The notes beneath the pieces were generated by a model. That model had not been told where the DNA came from and made no database searches. It was given only the letters and a program-made list of their open reading frames with translations. DNA of 57,637 nucleotides from the NCBI GenBank assembly GCA_035540375.1, contig DATLGO010000075.1, positions 1 to 57,637 on the forward strand, written 5' to 3'. Shown piece after piece: positions 53,404 through 57,637 of this stretch. The first letter of the stretch is position 1; each line of letters starts with the position of its first letter. The translations under genes were made by a program, and so were the position numbers. The stretch is from Candidatus Thermoplasmatota archaeon (GTDB lineage: Archaea; Thermoplasmatota; SW-10-69-26; JACQPN01; JAJPHT01).

Positions 53404-54183
53404 ATGGCCGAAACCCGTCGCGATCTCGTGAAGACCGTTTGGCCGGACAAGCTCCTGTTCGGCGCCATCATGCTCCTTGTCACGTCGGCCATCGGCCTGC
53501 TCCACGGGCTCGTGGGCATGGCGGTCGACATCCGCTACGGAAAGAAGGTTCCCGAGTTCCTGGTCGCGATGCCGCCCGAAGGCACCGTCGTCCTGTCGGC
53601 CGCGGCGGCCGTGCTCGCCGTCCTCGCGCTGCGCCGCGTGCAGACCTCGTTCGGCATCGCGGGCGCGGTGAGCGGCGTCCTCGCGCTCGGCCTCCTCGGC
53701 CTGGGATCGCTCTTCTCGCTCATCGCGCTCGGTTTCCTCGTCGTCGCCCGACAGGAGGGCGAGGACACGACGCCCGAGACGGCGCGGCTCGCCCCGGAGG
53801 ACTGGCCCGACAAGTCGCTCGCGGCGAGCCTCCTCCTCTTCATGGCGGGCGGCGTGAACGTCGTCTGGGGCCTCGCGCTCATCCTCGACGTTGTGGGCTT
53901 CGGGACCATGGGCGCGGTCGTCGGCCCGCTCGCGGCGGCGGCCGGCCTCTTCGGCCTGGTCGCGAGCTGGTCGCTCTACCATCAGCGCGGCGCGAAGCGG
54001 GGCACCGTCGCGGCTCTCCTGAACGTCTTCGCGCTCGGGGCCTACGTCCTCGGCCCCCTGCTCGCCGTCGCCGCGCTCGTGCTCATCGGAAAGGCGCGCG
54101 CCGAGGGCGAGTTCGCGGTTCGCGCCAGGCCTGCCTCCGCCGCGGCCCCGGTCGCGAACCCCCCCGCCCCGAAAGGTCCCTGA
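53404..54183 (+). CDS. Internally duplicated multipass membrane protein
   Basis: A 259-residue protein with about eight hydrophobic helices. It is built of two similar halves: each begins with WPDK (VWPDKLLFGAIMLL at about 12 and DWPDKSLAASLLLF at about 136) and each ends in a similar basic turn (ARQEGED and ARAEGEF). No family was recognised and no catalytic residues stand out. It is divergent from the Rieske gene, with only 24 bp between the two ATGs. Confidence 0.75.
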   Translation: MAETRRDLVKTVWPDKLLFGAIMLLVTSAIGLLHGLVGMAVDIRYGKKVPEFLVAMPPEGTVVLSAAAAVLAVLALRRVQTSFGIAGAVSGVLALGLLGLGSLFSLIALGFLVVARQEGEDTTPETARLAPEDWPDKSLAASLLLFMAGGVNVVWGLALILDVVGFGTMGAVVGPLAAAAGLFGLVASWSLYHQRGAKRGTVAALLNVFALGAYVLGPLLAVAALVLIGKARAEGEFAVRARPASAAAPVANPPAPKGP

Positions 54184-54243
54184 GTCCCTGGGCACCCGGC
54201 CCGTTTCAGGAGGGGCCTTGGCCGCGCGCGTCGATGGCCTCGC

Positions 54244-54432
54244 ATGACCGAGCCGCGACCGGGCGAACGCGCCCTTCCCATGCGCTCGCTCGAGGACGCG
54301 GTCCGCTCGCTGAACGCGATGGCGGCCAGGCTCTCCGAGGTCGAGCCCGACCCCTCCCCGAAGACCGAGGCCGGGGACGACGGCGTGCTCTTCGTGCACA
54401 CCGTCGACGGCCGGACGCTTCCGCGTCGGTGA
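54244..54432 (+). CDS. Small hypothetical protein
   Basis: A 62-residue protein (MTEPRPGERALPMRSLEDAVRSL) with a short helix, an acidic/Pro segment and an end VLFVHTVDGRTLPRR. No family was recognised. An AGGAGG lies 27 nt upstream, too far for a normal ribosome site. It fills the only space between two well-supported genes, but coding status is uncertain. Confidence 0.4.
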   Translation: MTEPRPGERALPMRSLEDAVRSLNAMAARLSEVEPDPSPKTEAGDDGVLFVHTVDGRTLPRR

Positions 54433-54434
54433 GC

Positions 54435-56024
54435 CTACACGACGACGATCGCGCCGACCATGCCGAAGCGGTAGTGCAGCTCGCAGAAGTACGGATACGT
54501 TCCGGGCGTCGCGAACGTGCGGCTCACGCGCGCCCCTTGGGCAAGACCCTCGTGGAACGTGTCCGCGTCGCCGTCCGCGTTGGCGGGGTCGTTCGCGACG
54601 CCGTCGAGAGCGTCCTCCATCGTGTCGCTCGTCGTCACGGTGTGCGGAAGGAGCCGGCCCTCCCACGTGACCGTAGTCCCCGCGGGAACCGCGAGGACGG
54701 GCGAGACGAACGAGAAGCCGGCGGCTTCGACCAGGACCTCGGCTTCCTCCGGCGCCTCCACGACGGGCGCGACGCGCAGCACGCCGGCCCCGTCCGCGAC
54801 GTACATCGCCCCGTCCGGCCCGAAGAGCACGTCCGTCGGGAGGCCGAGGCCCGTGACGAAGTCGCTCACCCCGACGGCTTCGCCGTCCGGGCCCAGCTCG
54901 ACGCGCACCACCTTGTGGCCGACGTCGTGCGTCGAGAAGCCCTTGCGGTGCGGCTCGGGGAAGAACGGCCCGCACTCCCCGACGTAGACGGAGCGGCCGT
55001 AGGCGCCCGCGAACGCGGCGGGCCCCGGGGTCGGAAGGTCGAGGCCCGTCGCGCACACGTGCCATCCGAGGAGGGCCGTCGCTCGGGGCGCCGTCGAGCA
55101 GTCGTGGCCCGCGAAGAGCGGGTTCGTCTCCTTCGAGATGCCCGCGCCGACGGCGCCGGGCTCGCCGACGTCGAAGCAGAACGGGAACGCGAAGTTCGTG
55201 CCCGCCCCGGTGACGCGGTAAAGCGCGTCCTGCGAGCTGGGCGAGTCCGCGCCGTTGTTCGCGGTGTAGAGCGAACCGTCCGGGCCGAACGCGACGCCGA
55301 AATGGTTTCGGAAGCCCCAGGCGTACGCCTCGACGAGCGCGGCGAACGGGGCGTTGACCGGGTGCGAGGCGATCTCGCTCGCGGGGATCCTCGCGCCCGC
55401 GCCGTCGGTCCACCGCAGAATCGCGGGCGTCGCGGCGACCGCGGCCGGGTCGAAGCGCAGCACCGCGCCCGAGTACGGGAACACGTCGGCCGCGCCGCCC
55501 TGGATTCCGTTGTCGTTGGGGTTCCCGTTCGCGACGTAGAGCAACCCGTCCGGGCCGAGACGGAGGTGATTCGTGTTGTGGCGGCCGTTCGGGAGGCCGT
55601 CCACAACGACCTTCCGCTCGTTGCCGTCGAGGCGCCAGATGCGCCCGTCGGTGCGGCCCGTCGCCGGGTTCGCATGGCTGTCCGCGACGAAGAGCGCGCC
55701 GTCGACCCACGCGAGGCCGAGCGGCTGGCTGAAGCCGCTCGCGTGCCGCGCGACGCCGAGGGCGACGGGGCCCGCCTCCGTCCAGAGGACCGTCACGCGC
55801 TCCACGTCTCCCGCGAGGGTCGTCGCGTAGAGATCCGGACCCGGCATGCCGGGGCCCCACGCGAGGGCCGTCGGGACCCCGATCGGCGCGAAGGGCGCGA
55901 TCGCGAAGCCCGCGACGACGTCGGGGACGGGATTCGGCGGATCGAGGGCCGCGGCCGGGGCGGGGACGGCGGCGAGGGCGATCGAAGCGAGGGCCACGAA
56001 GACGATGAGCGGGCGGGCGCGCAT
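54435..56024 (-). CDS. PQQ-type sugar dehydrogenase fused to a cupredoxin domain
   Basis: A 529-residue exported protein. A signal peptide (IVFVALASIALAAVPAPAAA) is followed by a six-bladed propeller of the glucose/sorbosone dehydrogenase type: RHNTNHLRLGPDGLLYV, AYAWGFRNHFGVAFGPDG and GLPTDVLFGPDG. From about residue 430 a plastocyanin-like domain carries type 1 copper ligands: LPHTVTT (His) and YFCELHYRFGM (Cys, His, Met). The design suggests periplasmic-side oxidation with electrons handed to the copper domain. PQQ binding is inferred from family. Confidence 0.87.
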   Translation of the reverse strand: MRARPLIVFVALASIALAAVPAPAAALDPPNPVPDVVAGFAIAPFAPIGVPTALAWGPGMPGPDLYATTLAGDVERVTVLWTEAGPVALGVARHASGFSQPLGLAWVDGALFVADSHANPATGRTDGRIWRLDGNERKVVVDGLPNGRHNTNHLRLGPDGLLYVANGNPNDNGIQGGAADVFPYSGAVLRFDPAAVAATPAILRWTDGAGARIPASEIASHPVNAPFAALVEAYAWGFRNHFGVAFGPDGSLYTANNGADSPSSQDALYRVTGAGTNFAFPFCFDVGEPGAVGAGISKETNPLFAGHDCSTAPRATALLGWHVCATGLDLPTPGPAAFAGAYGRSVYVGECGPFFPEPHRKGFSTHDVGHKVVRVELGPDGEAVGVSDFVTGLGLPTDVLFGPDGAMYVADGAGVLRVAPVVEAPEEAEVLVEAAGFSFVSPVLAVPAGTTVTWEGRLLPHTVTTSDTMEDALDGVANDPANADGDADTFHEGLAQGARVSRTFATPGTYPYFCELHYRFGMVGAIVVV

Positions 56025-56106
56025 GGGAAGCCTCCGGCTCGCAAGCCCCCCGGCGGGTCATACCCCTATGCTGGAGACCCCTTTATCGGGCCCCGGGGCG
56101 CAGGAA

Positions 56107-56115
56107 GCCTTTTTG
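56107..56115 (+). promoter_or_regulatory. TATA-like box of the terminal gene
   Basis: GCCTTTTTG ends about 25 nt before the ATG at 56139. A second box, CCTTTATCG (56080-56088), lies further upstream and would give a 25-nt leader. Confidence 0.4.
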
Positions 56116-56138
56116 GGATCCATCCGCGTGGACGATCC

Positions 56139-57637
56139 ATGGCGCGCGCTGTCGCCCTCGCGGCCCTCCTCCTCGTCGCCCTCCCCATCGCCTCAGCCCA
56201 GGGGCACGACCATGGCGCCGCGGCCGGGAGCGGGGCCGTCGTGACGCGCGACCTCCACCCCTCGGGCCTCGCCATCGTGGGGAGCCTCAGCCACTTCGGC
56301 TTCGTGCTCGCGGACGCGGACGGGCAGCCCATCCGGCACAAGGATGGCCTCATCCGCGTCATGCAGGACGGCGTGATCCTGTTCGAGACGATGGCGCACG
56401 AGTACGATGGCGTCTATTCGCTCGATTACGTGTTCGTGAAGCCGGGCCCCTTCACCGTGACGCTCGTCGCGAAGATCGGAGACCAGGAGGTCGTCGACGT
56501 CTTCGAGGGCGTCGCGGTGATTCCGCGCGCGCCCTTCCCGACGCAGTTCGTCGTCGAGAAGCCCGCGGCCCCCGTCGCGGGCCGCCCGATGACGTGGAAG
56601 TACCGCGTCGCCGACGCGAACCTCACGCTCGTCCCGCACACGGACTCCATCTTCGTAGTCGAGCGCCTCCTCGACCGCAAGGTGGTCGTGCGCACGCACG
56701 TCCACAGCCACCTCGAGGACCAGGCGCTCACGTTCGTCCTCGACACGCCCGGCGAGTACCAGGTCCGCATGCTCGGCTACGACGCGTTCCCGGGCAAGAA
56801 CGAGACGGACTTCCTGCCGATCGCGGTCGAGATGCCGCTCACGGTCGCGCGCCCCACCGGGCCCGCGCCCGCGCTCCCCGCCGTCGCGCTCGACGCGGCC
56901 GCGCCCGCCGCGGCCGAGGTCCAGGCGGGCGGCTTCGAGCTCAAGATGGTCGCGGACCCCGACGCGCGCGTCGGCTCCCAGAGCCAGATCCGCCTCGGCG
57001 CCGTCGCGTGGGACCCCACTCTGAAGCGGCCCGTCCAGCACGTCGACTTCGCCCTCAAGGTCGTCGGTCCCGACGGCGCGGTCCGCTTCGAGTCGGCCTC
57101 GCTCCACGAGTACGACGGCGTCGCCGAGGTCCTCGTCTCCTACGCGACGCCCGGCGAGTACAAGGTCGAGTGGACCGCGCGCGCGAAGGGCGAGGAGCGG
57201 GAGGGCGCGACGACGTTCACGGTCCTCCCGCCCGTCGTCCCGCTCGATTTCGGGCCCTACGAGATCAAGCTCGTGGTGGACGCGCCGAAGCAGGGCGTTC
57301 CCACGAAGATCAAGGTCGACGTCCGCAACGCCGCGGGCCGCCACCTCGACCACGGCGAGAGCGAGATCGCGATCCTCTCCCCATCGAGCCTCGCCCCGAT
57401 CCTCCTCGCGAAGCTCCACGCGCACAGCTCGCCCCCCGAGGCGACCGTCACGTTCCCCGAGGCGGGCCGGATCCGCGTCCTCGTCCGAACGGAATCGCTC
57501 ATGCCCGGCGTGACCTTCACGCACGGCGACAAGGGCCTGGGCTCCGAGGCGCTCTTCTTCGTGGACGTCGAGGAGGCCCTCGCGACGCCCTCGATCCCCG
57601 TCGTCCCCGCGAAAAACGATCCCCCGCGGTCCATCCC
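56139..57637 (+). CDS. Secreted repeat protein, 3' end outside the window (partial)
   Basis: At least 499 residues, open to the window edge. The signal peptide (MARAVALAALLLVALPIASA) precedes a His-rich mature start (QGHDHGAAAG). Beta-sandwich modules follow, with repeated wording: HEYDGV then PGPFTV, and HEYDGV then PGEYKV, roughly 235 residues apart, with a further PGEYQV between. This resembles chains of Ig-like or YtkA-like domains. The HDHG start could bind a metal. The carboxyl end and any membrane anchor are not seen. Confidence 0.75.
   Translation, partial: MARAVALAALLLVALPIASAQGHDHGAAAGSGAVVTRDLHPSGLAIVGSLSHFGFVLADADGQPIRHKDGLIRVMQDGVILFETMAHEYDGVYSLDYVFVKPGPFTVTLVAKIGDQEVVDVFEGVAVIPRAPFPTQFVVEKPAAPVAGRPMTWKYRVADANLTLVPHTDSIFVVERLLDRKVVVRTHVHSHLEDQALTFVLDTPGEYQVRMLGYDAFPGKNETDFLPIAVEMPLTVARPTGPAPALPAVALDAAAPAAAEVQAGGFELKMVADPDARVGSQSQIRLGAVAWDPTLKRPVQHVDFALKVVGPDGAVRFESASLHEYDGVAEVLVSYATPGEYKVEWTARAKGEEREGATTFTVLPPVVPLDFGPYEIKLVVDAPKQGVPTKIKVDVRNAAGRHLDHGESEIAILSPSSLAPILLAKLHAHSSPPEATVTFPEAGRIRVLVRTESLMPGVTFTHGDKGLGSEALFFVDVEEALATPSIPVVPAKNDPPRSI

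Overview
The window is high-GC DNA from an archaeon. It carries an A-type ATP synthase gene cluster, archaeosine synthase (ArcS with RaSEA), Pus10, ribosomal protein L21e, RNA polymerase subunit F, DUF655, a UPF0201 protein and KsgA. Many transcription units start 24-28 nt after a TATA-like box with no room for a leader, a typical archaeal pattern. The gene set and composition fit a high-GC Thermoplasmatota lineage, but no marker here fixes the phylum, so that placement is inference. No tRNA or rRNA gene was seen.

Left part (1-22117, mostly minus strand): a large A-type ATPase cluster reads H-I-K-E-C-F-A from about 22.0 kb down to 15.45 kb. The B gene does not follow A. It lies at 652-2058 with its own promoter, and about 13.4 kb separates the two. 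That gap holds a VapBC module, an AbrB/MazF-type module, a secreted alpha/beta hydrolase, a 35-repeat type I-E CRISPR array and a complete I-E cas operon (cas3-cse1-cse2-cas7-cas5-cas6e-cas1-cas2, minus strand). Subunit D is not in the window; a DUF4760-like gene sits where D is usually found. The cas genes are visibly less GC-rich than the neighbours and several have strong Shine-Dalgarno sites, which suggests transfer. The array is transcribed on the minus strand. Its leader-side end is only 27 bp from the cas2 stop, with a TATA-like element on that stop.

Middle (22118-35317): UPF0201 protein; a 1229-residue Ig-like surface protein; a PfkB-family kinase divergent from an Hsp20; a GT-C-like membrane protein; a possible MetOD1-domain protein and a small Cys-rich protein; a FemAB-like protein; a lysyl oxidase homologue with the copper and LTQ residues conserved; then RaSEA and ArcS.

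Information-processing cluster (35365-41490, minus strand): pus10, rpl21e, rpoF, DUF655, a two-helix membrane protein, ksgA, a HemK2-like methyltransferase, a vWA protein and a charged unknown protein, mostly overlapping or tightly spaced.

Right part (41548-57637): a TIM-barrel epimerase divergent from pus10, a GNAT protein, a zinc-ribbon protein and amidohydrolase, four tandem paralogous exported proteins with C-terminal anchors, an MFS transporter, a two-gene ABC exporter, a Rieske oxygenase, an internally duplicated membrane protein, a PQQ-type dehydrogenase fused to a cupredoxin, and a secreted repeat protein cut by the window end. Much of this half concerns the cell surface, including several proteins with copper or other metal ligands.
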